DNA of 64,000 bases from an uncultured Pelagibacteraceae bacterium (lineage in GTDB: Bacteria; Pseudomonadota; Alphaproteobacteria; Pelagibacterales; Pelagibacteraceae). The notes under the pieces were generated by a model. That model had not been told where the DNA came from. It was given only the letters and a program-made list of their open reading frames with translations, and did not search any database. Below, one piece after another: positions 16,111-24,592 of the stretch. Location of the stretch: NCBI GenBank assembly GCA_902524595.1, contig CABZDS010000001.1, positions 186,001-250,000 of the forward strand, written 5' to 3'. A program made the position numbers and the translations under genes. Numbering within the stretch: the first letter of the stretch is position 1; each line of letters opens with the position of its first letter.

Positions 16111-18432
16111 ATGTCAGCAGACATAGATAAAAAAATTGAAAATAAGATTAAAGAAGATCTTTCTCCTACAAGAAATCTAACAGGTTTTCATTTAAAGATC
16201 GTTGCAATTATCGCAATAACCTGGTCTTTATTTCAGCTTTGGTATGCTTCTCCATTTCCATTTTGGCTTAATTTTGGAATGTTTAAAGGTTTGCCAGCTA
16301 GAGCAATTCATCTTGGTTTTGCACTTTTACTAGCTTTTTTAATATTCCCGTACGCAAGGGGTAAAAAAGTAAATTTTATAGATATATTAATTGCAATAAT
16401 AGGTGCAGTTTGTTGTTTATATATTTATGTTTTTTATGATCAATTAGTAGATAGGGGTGGAATATTACTTAAAATAAATTTTTCTAATGATTTTACTATT
16501 CCAGTAGAACTTATACTTGGAATAATTGGAATTTTAATTCTTCTTGAAGCCACACGTAGAGTAATAGGCATTCCATTAGTTGTTATAGCAGTTTGTTTTT
16601 TGTTATTTTCTTATTTTGGGCAATATGCACCAGACATAATTTCTCATGGTGGATTATCATTAAAAAGGTTAGTTGGTTTTCAATGGTTTGATCAAGAAGC
16701 AATTTTTGGAATTCCGATAGGTGTTTCTGTAGATTTCATATTTCTCTTTGTACTTTTTGGAGCACTTTTAGAAAGTGCTGGAGGAGGTAAATATTTTTTA
16801 GATTTAGCTTTTGCAATGGTTGGAAAAATGCGAGGTGGTCCTGCTAAGGCAGCCATTCTTGGATCCGGTATGACAGGATTAATTTCTGGATCATCAATTG
16901 CTAATACAGTTACAACTGGAACATTTACAATTCCAATTATGAAAAACACAGGTTTTTCTAAAGAAAAAGCGGGTGCAATTGAAGTATCTTCATCAGTTAA
17001 TGGTCAAATAATGCCTCCTGTTATGGGCGCAGCAGCTTTTGTAATGGCAAGTTTTATTGGTGTTACATATTTTGAAGTTGTAAAACATGCTTTTTTGCCA
17101 GCTATAATTTCTTACATTGCACTTTTTTATATATCTCACCTTGAAGCACTTAAATTAAATTTAAAAGGTATGGATGAAAACGATATTCCAAAATTGAAAA
17201 AAACATTTTTTGAAGGAATACATTTTTTAGTTCCAATATTTGTTCTTATATATCTACTAGTTTATATGAGGCTTACAGCTTCTTACTCTATTTTTTTTGC
17301 AACAATAACTTTAATTTTAGTCAATCTTTTAAATAAAATTTTTAAAGAAAAGAACCTTAAGAATGCTTTAATATGTTGGTACAACCAAACTGTTGTTGGT
17401 TTCGAAAAGGGTGCCTTGAATATGGTTAGTGTCGGAATAGCAATTGCAACAGCAGGTATTATAGTTGGTGCAGTTGGATCTACAGGTCTGAGCACTAATT
17501 TAATAATTGTAATCGAGTCGATTGCAAAAGATAATGTTATTATTCTTTTATTTTTAACTATTATTTTGTGTTTACTATTGGGTATGGGATTACCAACTAC
17601 AGCAAACTATGTTGTTGTAGCGTCTCTAATGGCAACTGTTCTTGTAGATGTTGGGAATGCATCAGGATTTATTTTTCCCTTAATTGCCGTGCATTTATTC
17701 GTATTCTATTTTGGTCTAATGGCAGACGTAACACCTCCAGTTGGCTTAGCATCTTATGCAGCAGCAGCTATTTCTGGTGGAGACCCTTTAAGAACAGGAG
17801 CCCAGGCATTTTGGTATAGTCTGAGAACAGGAATACTGCCTATTGTATTCTTATTTAATAGTGAGTTATTATTAATTGGTATTAAAAGCATATGGCATGG
17901 CTTAGTGGTAATAGTCACTTCATTGATTGGGATTTTAGTATTTACTTCAGCTACTCAGGGATGGTTTATAAATAAACTGAGATGGTATGAGATTATTATT
18001 TTTTTAATAATTTCAATATCATTATTATCTCCAGAATTTATTCTAAATAAATTTTACCCAAAATATAACTATTTAAGTACTGAAGAAATAAACAAAAAAC
18101 AGTTTGATTATAATAAAGAGATAAGAATTAAAATTACTAGACTTACAGACTACGGCGAAAGATATAAATTATTTGTAATTGAAAAAAATAGTTTTGATGA
18201 AAATTTCAGTTTAGATAATTATGGAATGAGCTTAGTTGTAGAAGATAATAAAACAATAATTGACACTTTAAAATGGAATGGAATTGCAAAAAAATCTGGT
18301 TTAGATATGGGAGATATTATTAATGAATTTAAAATTGAAAATCAGAATAGACCAAAAAAAGAAATAATTTATCCTATTGCTCTTATCCTTTTATCAATCT
18401 TCGGTTATTTAAATATAAGAAGAAGAATTTAG
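16111..18432 (+). CDS. TRAP transporter fused permease (TAXI type, DctQM-like)
   Basis: A 773-residue inner-membrane protein combining the small (about residues 25-160) and large TRAP permease parts with many predicted helices. The conserved DctM-like segments GMTGLISGSSIANTVTTG and SSVNGQIMPPVMGAAAFVM (about 255-310) and GMGLPTTANYVVVASLMA (about 490-507) are visible. It drives sodium- or proton-coupled uptake of the solute delivered by the receptor. The C-terminal 130 residues are soluble and resemble the DUF3394 tail; the stretch with WNGIAKKSGLDMGDII looks like the carboxylate-binding half of a PDZ fold. Its stop shares TTAG with the convergent thioesterase stop. Confidence 0.92.
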   Translation: MSADIDKKIENKIKEDLSPTRNLTGFHLKIVAIIAITWSLFQLWYASPFPFWLNFGMFKGLPARAIHLGFALLLAFLIFPYARGKKVNFIDILIAIIGAVCCLYIYVFYDQLVDRGGILLKINFSNDFTIPVELILGIIGILILLEATRRVIGIPLVVIAVCFLLFSYFGQYAPDIISHGGLSLKRLVGFQWFDQEAIFGIPIGVSVDFIFLFVLFGALLESAGGGKYFLDLAFAMVGKMRGGPAKAAILGSGMTGLISGSSIANTVTTGTFTIPIMKNTGFSKEKAGAIEVSSSVNGQIMPPVMGAAAFVMASFIGVTYFEVVKHAFLPAIISYIALFYISHLEALKLNLKGMDENDIPKLKKTFFEGIHFLVPIFVLIYLLVYMRLTASYSIFFATITLILVNLLNKIFKEKNLKNALICWYNQTVVGFEKGALNMVSVGIAIATAGIIVGAVGSTGLSTNLIIVIESIAKDNVIILLFLTIILCLLLGMGLPTTANYVVVASLMATVLVDVGNASGFIFPLIAVHLFVFYFGLMADVTPPVGLASYAAAAISGGDPLRTGAQAFWYSLRTGILPIVFLFNSELLLIGIKSIWHGLVVIVTSLIGILVFTSATQGWFINKLRWYEIIIFLIISISLLSPEFILNKFYPKYNYLSTEEINKKQFDYNKEIRIKITRLTDYGERYKLFVIEKNSFDENFSLDNYGMSLVVEDNKTIIDTLKWNGIAKKSGLDMGDIINEFKIENQNRPKKEIIYPIALILLSIFGYLNIRRRI

Positions 18433-18848
18433 CTTAGACCTGCATGCGGTAATTTACGTTGAAGTATTTTCCAAATACCTGTAGCAGATGCAATTATTTT
18501 ACCTTTACATTCTAAATAGCACTCTAAAAAAACCATACTTTTTGTTTTTTTTTTAATTTTTACATATCCAAAAATTTCATCACCAATAGTTGAAGGTCCG
18601 ATAAAGTTAATATTAAGTGTTATAGTTACACAAGGTTGATTACCCGAAATTCTATGGGCTCCAGATCCACACCCAGTATCTATAATCGATGCTATATATC
18701 CACCATGAGTTATGCCAGCTCTGTTAAGATGGTTTTTTTTTATTTTAGTTTTAAATTCATATTTAGTTTTTGAGATATCTCTTAGTAGCAAACCACCATT
18801 GTGTCTCATGAAACCTTTTTTAACGCTAATTTGTTTAAATTTTTTCAT
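18429..18848 (-). CDS. PaaI-like hotdog-fold acyl-CoA thioesterase
   Basis: A 139-residue single-hotdog protein. HGGYIASIIDTGCG near residues 49-62 is the 4HBT/PaaI signature with the conserved HGG and the helix acid. Later strands (TITLNINFIGPS, DEIFGYVKIKKK, FLECYLECKGKIIASATGIWKIL) match the fold. It probably hydrolyses acyl- or aryl-CoA thioesters in the cytoplasm, with unknown substrate. Its ATG overlaps by one base (TAATG) the stop of a 27-residue membrane peptide gene that itself follows tRNA-Arg. It therefore appears to be part of a tRNA-linked transcript. It is convergent with the TRAP permease, and their stops overlap by 4 bases. Confidence 0.85.
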   Translation of the reverse strand: MKKFKQISVKKGFMRHNGGLLLRDISKTKYEFKTKIKKNHLNRAGITHGGYIASIIDTGCGSGAHRISGNQPCVTITLNINFIGPSTIGDEIFGYVKIKKKTKSMVFLECYLECKGKIIASATGIWKILQRKLPHAGLS

Positions 18849-18931
18849 TAAATTATTAAAGTTATTAAAAATAATATTATTAACACTATTACAAAAAAAT
18901 AAATTACAGATTTTTGCAAAGATATTTTCAT
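18848..18931 (-). CDS. 27-residue single-pass membrane microprotein
   Basis: A short ORF with ATG at 18931 and TAA at 18850-18848, giving 27 residues: an N-terminal MKISLQKS with two lysines, then an unbroken hydrophobic stretch to the end (about residues 9-27), enough for one helix. It is preceded by GAAGG about 5 bases before the ATG, a good Shine-Dalgarno where most genes here lack one. Its stop overlaps the thioesterase ATG (TAATG). The whole leader is the 13 bases between the encoded CCA of tRNA-Arg and the ATG, so cutting at the tRNA end would release this messenger. Function unknown. It may simply couple translation of the thioesterase. Confidence 0.6.
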   Translation of the reverse strand: MKISLQKSVIYFFVIVLIILFLITLII

Positions 18932-18944
18932 TTTTCCTTCTTTT

Positions 18945-19021
18945 TGGTGCGCCTGCTAGGAGTCGAACCCAGAACCTCCTGGTCCGTAGCCAAGCGCTCT
19001 ATCCAATTGAGCTACAGGCGC
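18945..19021 (-). tRNA. tRNA-Arg (anticodon ACG)
   Basis: A 77-base tRNA. The acceptor GCGCCTG pairs fully with CAGGCGC. The D-arm is GCTCAATTGGATAGAGC, the anticodon stem CTTGG/CCAGG holds the loop CTACGGA, giving anticodon ACG (read as ICG after deamination, decoding CGN), and the T-arm is CTGGG-TTCGACT-CCTAG with one wobble. The discriminator A and CCA are encoded. The microprotein and thioesterase genes follow on the same strand. Confidence 0.96.
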
Positions 19022-19132
19022 TAATTATAATCTATTCTTTTAACATTTATTATTAATTTTACTAAATTTTAATAATGGTCAAAAATATACATCTATTAAA
19101 AGTAAATAATATATATATATACAATTAGTTAA

Positions 19133-22100
19133 ATGAGCGAAAAATTACTAGTTCCAGATATCGGAGATTTTGAAGAAGTAGAAATTATAGAAATTCTTGT
19201 AAAGGAAGGGGATAAAATCTCTAAGAATGACCCTGTAATAACTCTAGAAAGTGATAAATCAAGTGTTGAAGTGCCATCTACTTTTGATGGTGTTGTAGAT
19301 AGTATTAACATAAAAATTGGTGATAAAGTCTCTAAAGGAGATTTGGTACTAACGCTATCCTCTGAGAATGGAACTCAGCAAAAACAAGAAACTATTGAAA
19401 AAATACCGCCCGCAACAGAGAAAATAATTGCGGAAGCAGAAAATTCCAATGGATATAATAATTCTGAATTAGATACTAGTGCACATAAAGAGATCAAAGA
19501 AGAAAATAAACAAATAGAAGAAAATAATGAAAGGTTAGAAATAGTTGAAAGTAAAAATGATATTGATCCTCAAGAGACAAAAGAATGGTTAGAATCTTTG
19601 TCTGCTGTAGTACATTCTGAGGGTCCTGAGAGAGCTCATTTTTTAATTAAACAATTAATTGATCAGGCATATAAAGAGGGATCAAATATACCCTACACAC
19701 AAAATACACCATACATAAACACTATACCAGCAGATGAAGAGATAAAATCTCCAGGCGATCAAAATATCGAAAGAAAAATCAGAGCACTAATTCGATGGAA
19801 TTCAGCAGTGATGGTTGTCAGAGCCAACATGAGAGATCCTTCGTTAGGAGGTCACATTGGAACATTTGCTTCAGCGGCAACTCTTTATGATATAGGAATG
19901 AATCATTTTTGGAGGGCTAAAAGCAATAAATTTGGTGGGGACTTAATTTACTTCCAAGGACATTCAGCGCCAGGAATTTATGCTAGAGCTTTTTTGGAAG
20001 GAAGACTTGACGAGAAGCAATTAGATAGATTCAGACAGGAAGTTTACCCAGGAGGTTTGTCATCTTATCCCCATCCATGGCTGATGCCTAAGTTCTGGCA
20101 GTTTCCAACTGTTTCCATGGGTCTTGGACCAATGATGGCAACTTATCAGGCAAGATTTATGAAATATCTTATTAATAGAAAATTAATAAAAGATGAGAAT
20201 AGGAAAGTGTGGTCGTTCTTGGGAGATGGTGAAATTGATGAGCCAGAGGCTCTAGGATCTATTGGTTTAGCAGCAAGAGAAAAGTTAGATAACTTGATTT
20301 ATGTTGTGAACTGCAACCTACAAAGATTAGATGGTCCAGTAAGAGGTAATGGTAAAATCATTCAAGAATTAGAGGGAATTTTTAGAGGAGCTGGCTGGAA
20401 TGTAATAAAAGTCATTTGGGGATCATATTGGGATCCTTTACTTGCAAATGATAAATCAGGTTTACTTGTAAAAAGAATGAACGAAGCAGTTGATGGAGAA
20501 TACCAAGCCTTTAAAGCAAAAGGCGGTTTATATGTTAGAGATAACTTCTTTGGGAAATACCCTGGACTTAAAAATCTTGTTGCAAGTTATACAGATAGCG
20601 ATATTTGGAAATTAAATAGAGGTGGTCACGATCCGCATAAAGTTTATGCTGCTTATCATAAAGCTGTTAATACAAAAGACAGACCAACAGTCATATTAGC
20701 TAAAACAATTAAAGGATACGGCATGGGAAAATCTGGTGAAAGTATAAATACAACTCACCAGCAAAAAAAATTAGGTGTAGATGATTTACTATACTATAGA
20801 GATAGATTTGATGTTCCATTAACAAATGAACAAGTCAAAAATATAGAATACTTTAGACCTAATGAAAATTCAGAGGAAATAAAATACTTAAAAAAAAGAA
20901 GATTAGCTTTGGGGGGATATATTCCTGAGAGATCATCTTTTTCGAAACCAATCAAAACACCGAGTAATGATATTTTTGACTTTATGAAAAAATCAACTGG
21001 TGAAAAAGAAATGTCAACTACTATGGCACTTGTTAGGATGTTGACGAATTTGCTAAGAGATAAAAATGTTGCTCCAAGACTTGTTCCTATAATACCAGAT
21101 GAAGCAAGAACATTTGGTATGGAAGGTTTTTTCCAAAAAATAGGTATATATGCGCATGAAGGTCAAAAATATGAGCCAGAGGACTCAGCTCAATTAAGCT
21201 CTTACAAGGAAGAGAAAAGTGGTCAAGTTTTAGAGGAAGGAATAAATGAGGCTGGATCCATGGCATCATGGATTGCTGCAGGAACATCTTATTCAAATCA
21301 TGATATAGAAATGATACCAATTTATCTTTTTTACTCTATGTTTGGTTTTCAAAGAACTGGAGATTTTGCGTGGGCAGCCGGAGATAGTCAAACAAGAGGA
21401 TTTCTAATTGGAGCTACAGCTGGAAGAACAACTTTGGCTGGAGAAGGTCTTCAACACCAAGATGGTCACAGTCATTTATTAGCATCAACAATTCCAAATT
21501 GTGTTTCTTATGATCCAACTTTTCATTATGAATTAGCTACAATTTTTAAAGAAGGTTTAAGAAGAATGCATGAAAAACACGAAAATATTTTTTACTACAT
21601 TACAACAATGAATGAAAATTATTCTCATCCAGAGATGCCCAAAGATTGTGAAGAAGGCATATTAAAAGGGATGTATAAAATTAAAGATTTCAGTAAAAAT
21701 AAAAAAAATAAGATTCAATTATTGGGTTCAGGAACAATTTTAAGAGAGATGATTGAAGCAGCAGAAATTTTACAAAATGAATATCAAGTAGATAGTGAAG
21801 TGTGGAGTGTTACCAGTTTTAATGAGTTAAGAAGAGATGGACTTGAAACAGAAAGGTATAACCTGCTTAATCCAGGAGGAGAGAAAAAAATCTCTTACGT
21901 TGAAAAATGCCTTGGAAAAACCGAAGGTCCTATTTTAGCAGCCTCAGATTACATGAGAATGAATTCTGACCAAATTAGACCTTACATAAATAAAAGTTTT
22001 TATTCATTGGGTACAGATGGATTTGGTAGAAGTGACACAAGAAAAAATCTAAGAAAATTTTTTGAAGTCGATAAAGAGCATATAGTTGCATATGGTTTAA

Positions 22101-22201
22101 GTATTTTATCTAATGAACAATTAATTGCTTCTAAACATGCAGTAGATGCAATTAAAAAATATAAAATTGATAAAGATAAACCTATGCCCACAAAATTATA
22201 A
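19133..22201 (+). CDS. aceE: Pyruvate dehydrogenase E1 (homodimeric AceE type) with N-terminal lipoyl domain
   Basis: A 1022-residue protein. Residues 1-78 are a biotinyl/lipoyl domain with the lipoyl-lysine motif ESDKSS near residue 42. A charged linker (about 80-150) follows, then a complete E. coli-type E1 (about 150-1022). The E1 has the thiamine diphosphate motif GDGEIDEPE near residue 365 and NLQRLDGPVRGNG shortly after, plus the DGHSHLLAS and GFGRSDTR regions. It decarboxylates pyruvate and reductively acetylates lipoyl groups. Standard AceE is about 890 residues with no lipoyl domain, so the fusion is unusual. It overlaps aceF by one base. E3 (lpd) is not in the window. The start has no clear Shine-Dalgarno. 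Confidence 0.95.
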   Translation: MSEKLLVPDIGDFEEVEIIEILVKEGDKISKNDPVITLESDKSSVEVPSTFDGVVDSINIKIGDKVSKGDLVLTLSSENGTQQKQETIEKIPPATEKIIAEAENSNGYNNSELDTSAHKEIKEENKQIEENNERLEIVESKNDIDPQETKEWLESLSAVVHSEGPERAHFLIKQLIDQAYKEGSNIPYTQNTPYINTIPADEEIKSPGDQNIERKIRALIRWNSAVMVVRANMRDPSLGGHIGTFASAATLYDIGMNHFWRAKSNKFGGDLIYFQGHSAPGIYARAFLEGRLDEKQLDRFRQEVYPGGLSSYPHPWLMPKFWQFPTVSMGLGPMMATYQARFMKYLINRKLIKDENRKVWSFLGDGEIDEPEALGSIGLAAREKLDNLIYVVNCNLQRLDGPVRGNGKIIQELEGIFRGAGWNVIKVIWGSYWDPLLANDKSGLLVKRMNEAVDGEYQAFKAKGGLYVRDNFFGKYPGLKNLVASYTDSDIWKLNRGGHDPHKVYAAYHKAVNTKDRPTVILAKTIKGYGMGKSGESINTTHQQKKLGVDDLLYYRDRFDVPLTNEQVKNIEYFRPNENSEEIKYLKKRRLALGGYIPERSSFSKPIKTPSNDIFDFMKKSTGEKEMSTTMALVRMLTNLLRDKNVAPRLVPIIPDEARTFGMEGFFQKIGIYAHEGQKYEPEDSAQLSSYKEEKSGQVLEEGINEAGSMASWIAAGTSYSNHDIEMIPIYLFYSMFGFQRTGDFAWAAGDSQTRGFLIGATAGRTTLAGEGLQHQDGHSHLLASTIPNCVSYDPTFHYELATIFKEGLRRMHEKHENIFYYITTMNENYSHPEMPKDCEEGILKGMYKIKDFSKNKKNKIQLLGSGTILREMIEAAEILQNEYQVDSEVWSVTSFNELRRDGLETERYNLLNPGGEKKISYVEKCLGKTEGPILAASDYMRMNSDQIRPYINKSFYSLGTDGFGRSDTRKNLRKFFEVDKEHIVAYGLSILSNEQLIASKHAVDAIKKYKIDKDKPMPTKL

Positions 22202-23481
22202 TGAACGAGAAAGAAGTATTAGTTCCTAACATTGGTGATTTTAAAGATGTTGAAGTGATTGAGGTATTAATAGAGGCAGGATCAAATATTAATAAAGATG
22301 ACCCGATAATTACAATAGAAAGCGATAAATCAAGTGTTGAGATCCCGAGCCCATACTCAGGTAGTGTTAAAAAAGTTAATTTAAAAGTTGGTGATAAGGT
22401 TTCAGAGGGTTCGTCAATACTAATAATTGGTTCAGAAGAAGAAAAATCAGATAAGCAAATTGAAGAAGAGGTCAAAGAGATTAAAGAAGAAACTATTATA
22501 CAAAAACCTACTGAAACTGTAATTTCAAAACCAAAAGAAATATTACAAAATAATAGAGTTAGTGTATTCAAATCAAGCAAAGCACTTGCTAGCCCAAAAA
22601 CTAGAAAATTTGCAAGAGAACTTGGTGTTGATATTAATAATGTTACTGGATCAGAAAGATCAGGAAGAATTATAGAAGAAGATATAAAAAAATTTGTATC
22701 TTCTAATTTTAATAAACCTCAAGAAGAAAAGAAGGCTCAATCTATAAAACCCTCAGAATATGATCACGCTGACTTTGGAGATGTAGAAATTCAAGATATA
22801 CCAAGAATTAAAAGAATTGCTGCTCCACATTTATCAAATTCTTGGCAAACAATACCACATGTTACTAGTTGTGATGAAGCAGATATTACGGAGTTGGAAG
22901 AATTTAGACAAAATTTGACTGATACTTTTACTGCGGAGAAAAAGAAAATTACTCCATTGGCATTTATTATAAAGGCAGTTGTGGAAGCTTTGAAAGTTTT
23001 TCCAAGATTTAATAGTTCAATTGATAATATTGAAAATGGAAAAATCACTTTAAAAAAATACTTTCACGTAGGAATTGCAGTTGATACTCCTAACGGATTA
23101 ATGGTGCCTAAAATAAGAAATGCCAACCAAAAGAATATAGATCAAATAAGCAAGGATCTTAAAAAAGTAAGTGATGATTGTCGAAATTTGAAGATAGATA
23201 AAAAAGAATTTTACGGAGGATCAATAACTATAACAAGCTTAGGTGGTATTGGAGGAACTTATTTTACTCCTATTATAAATTATCCGGAGGTTGCTATTTT
23301 AGGAATTGGTAGGACTTTTATCAAACCTGTCTTTATTGATGGACAATTTAAACCTAGAACAATGTTGCCTTTATCTCTTTCTTACGATCATAGAATTATT
23401 GACGGTGCCGAAGGTTCAAGATTTAATAATGAACTAAAAAATAACCTTGGTAAAAACTTTGCCTATAAATTAGCAAAGTAA
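22201..23481 (+). CDS. aceF: Dihydrolipoamide acetyltransferase (pyruvate dehydrogenase E2)
   Basis: A 426-residue E2 with one lipoyl domain (1-78, motif IESDKSSVEIP) and a flexible linker. A peripheral subunit-binding domain (about 125-165, SPKTRKFARELGVD then GRIIEEDI) docks E1/E3. The catalytic acetyltransferase domain (about 195-426) ends with SYDHRIIDGAEG, containing the active-site His and Asp. It transfers acetyl from lipoamide to CoA. The lipoyl domain is closely similar to the one fused to AceE, even at the DNA level around the lysine. It is joined to aceE and the dioxygenase gene by one-base TAATG overlaps. Confidence 0.95.
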   Translation: MNEKEVLVPNIGDFKDVEVIEVLIEAGSNINKDDPIITIESDKSSVEIPSPYSGSVKKVNLKVGDKVSEGSSILIIGSEEEKSDKQIEEEVKEIKEETIIQKPTETVISKPKEILQNNRVSVFKSSKALASPKTRKFARELGVDINNVTGSERSGRIIEEDIKKFVSSNFNKPQEEKKAQSIKPSEYDHADFGDVEIQDIPRIKRIAAPHLSNSWQTIPHVTSCDEADITELEEFRQNLTDTFTAEKKKITPLAFIIKAVVEALKVFPRFNSSIDNIENGKITLKKYFHVGIAVDTPNGLMVPKIRNANQKNIDQISKDLKKVSDDCRNLKIDKKEFYGGSITITSLGGIGGTYFTPIINYPEVAILGIGRTFIKPVFIDGQFKPRTMLPLSLSYDHRIIDGAEGSRFNNELKNNLGKNFAYKLAK

Positions 23482-24578
23482 TGATTAAAAATTTTAAACT
23501 TTTAAATAATAAAACTGTATTTTACTTTAATGATAATAAGTTTGAAACATTTCCTAATATTTGGTTAAGGGATCATATTAAAAATGAGGAAAACTGGGAT
23601 TTTAAAACCAATCAAAGAATAACTTATACCCCAAATTTAGACATTAATATCAAAGTTAAAAAAGCAAAATTATTAAAAAAAGGGAAATTCATTGAAATAT
23701 TATGGTCTGATGAAAATAAACCAACCAAATATTCATATGAATTTTTAAAAAAAAATTCTTTAAAAAAAGTAGAAACTAAAAGTGATACTCAATTTTGGAA
23801 AGATAAAGACATAAAAAATCAAATTTTTATTAACTATAAGCAATTGCAAACTAAAGTTGGACTTAAAAATTTATTAAAAAAAATCCACATATACGGTTTT
23901 GCAGTTGTAAAAAATTGTTCAAAGAATTTAAACTCTGTAGAAAATATAGCTAAAAAAATAGGTTATGTCAGAAATTCAATTTTTGGAGGATTGTGGACTT
24001 TTGAGTCAAATAATAAAAAAGCAGACAGTGCATATTCAAACCAAGAACTGAGACCACATACAGATTCTACATATAGTAATGATGCGCCTGGTTTACAATT
24101 ACTACTTTGTTGCAAGTATGAAGCTAAGGGGGGCGACTCTATAATGGTAGATGGATTTAAATTAGCAAATGAAATTAAACAAAAATACAAAAAACATTTT
24201 AAAACTTTAACAACTACAAAAGTTAAAGGTTCTTATATTGGAGACGGTGTTCGCCTTGAAGCAAAAAGACCAATAATAAAATTAAATGAAAAAAATAATT
24301 TTGATCAAATTAGTTTTAACAATTACGATAGAGCGCCTTTTAGAGAAACTAATCAGAAAACAATTAATTTTTATAAAGCAATTAAAGTATTTGATACGAT
24401 GGCAAACCAAAAGCAATATCAGTGGAGGCATATTTTAAAACCTGGTGAATTACTAATTTTTAATAATTGGAGAGTAATGCATGGTAGAGGTGCATTTTCA
24501 GGTGTAAGAAAAATGGCTGGCTGCTATATCAATAAAGAAGATTTTGATAGCTGTTGTAGAATGAATAATATTATTTAA
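23481..24578 (+). CDS. Gamma-butyrobetaine hydroxylase-like 2-oxoglutarate/Fe(II) dioxygenase
   Basis: A 365-residue protein. The N-terminal part (about 1-90) carries NIWLRDHIKNEENWD, typical of the GBBH-like/DUF971 region. The C-terminal TauD-type jelly roll has iron ligands His and Asp in RPHTDSTY (about 190-197) and the distal His in VMHGRGAF (about 332-339). The late Arg that binds 2-oxoglutarate is probably in SGVRKMAGCY. Family members hydroxylate trimethylated amines such as gamma-butyrobetaine or trimethyllysine on the way to carnitine. Here the substrate is unproven. The one-base overlap with aceF places it in the pyruvate dehydrogenase operon, an unexpected partner. Confidence 0.85.
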   Translation: MIKNFKLLNNKTVFYFNDNKFETFPNIWLRDHIKNEENWDFKTNQRITYTPNLDINIKVKKAKLLKKGKFIEILWSDENKPTKYSYEFLKKNSLKKVETKSDTQFWKDKDIKNQIFINYKQLQTKVGLKNLLKKIHIYGFAVVKNCSKNLNSVENIAKKIGYVRNSIFGGLWTFESNNKKADSAYSNQELRPHTDSTYSNDAPGLQLLLCCKYEAKGGDSIMVDGFKLANEIKQKYKKHFKTLTTTKVKGSYIGDGVRLEAKRPIIKLNEKNNFDQISFNNYDRAPFRETNQKTINFYKAIKVFDTMANQKQYQWRHILKPGELLIFNNWRVMHGRGAFSGVRKMAGCYINKEDFDSCCRMNNII

Positions 24579-24592
24579 ATTTAATTAAATTA

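Noticed and set aside
22182..22580. 132-residue antisense ORF over the aceF lipoyl domain
   Set aside because: Shadow of the E2 gene; Ser/Leu-rich sequence without recognisable domain.
19133..22580. Possibility that two lipoyl domains reflect an assembly duplication
   Set aside because: The two domains differ at many codons and are followed by different proteins with correct family motifs, so this is old divergence rather than an artefact.
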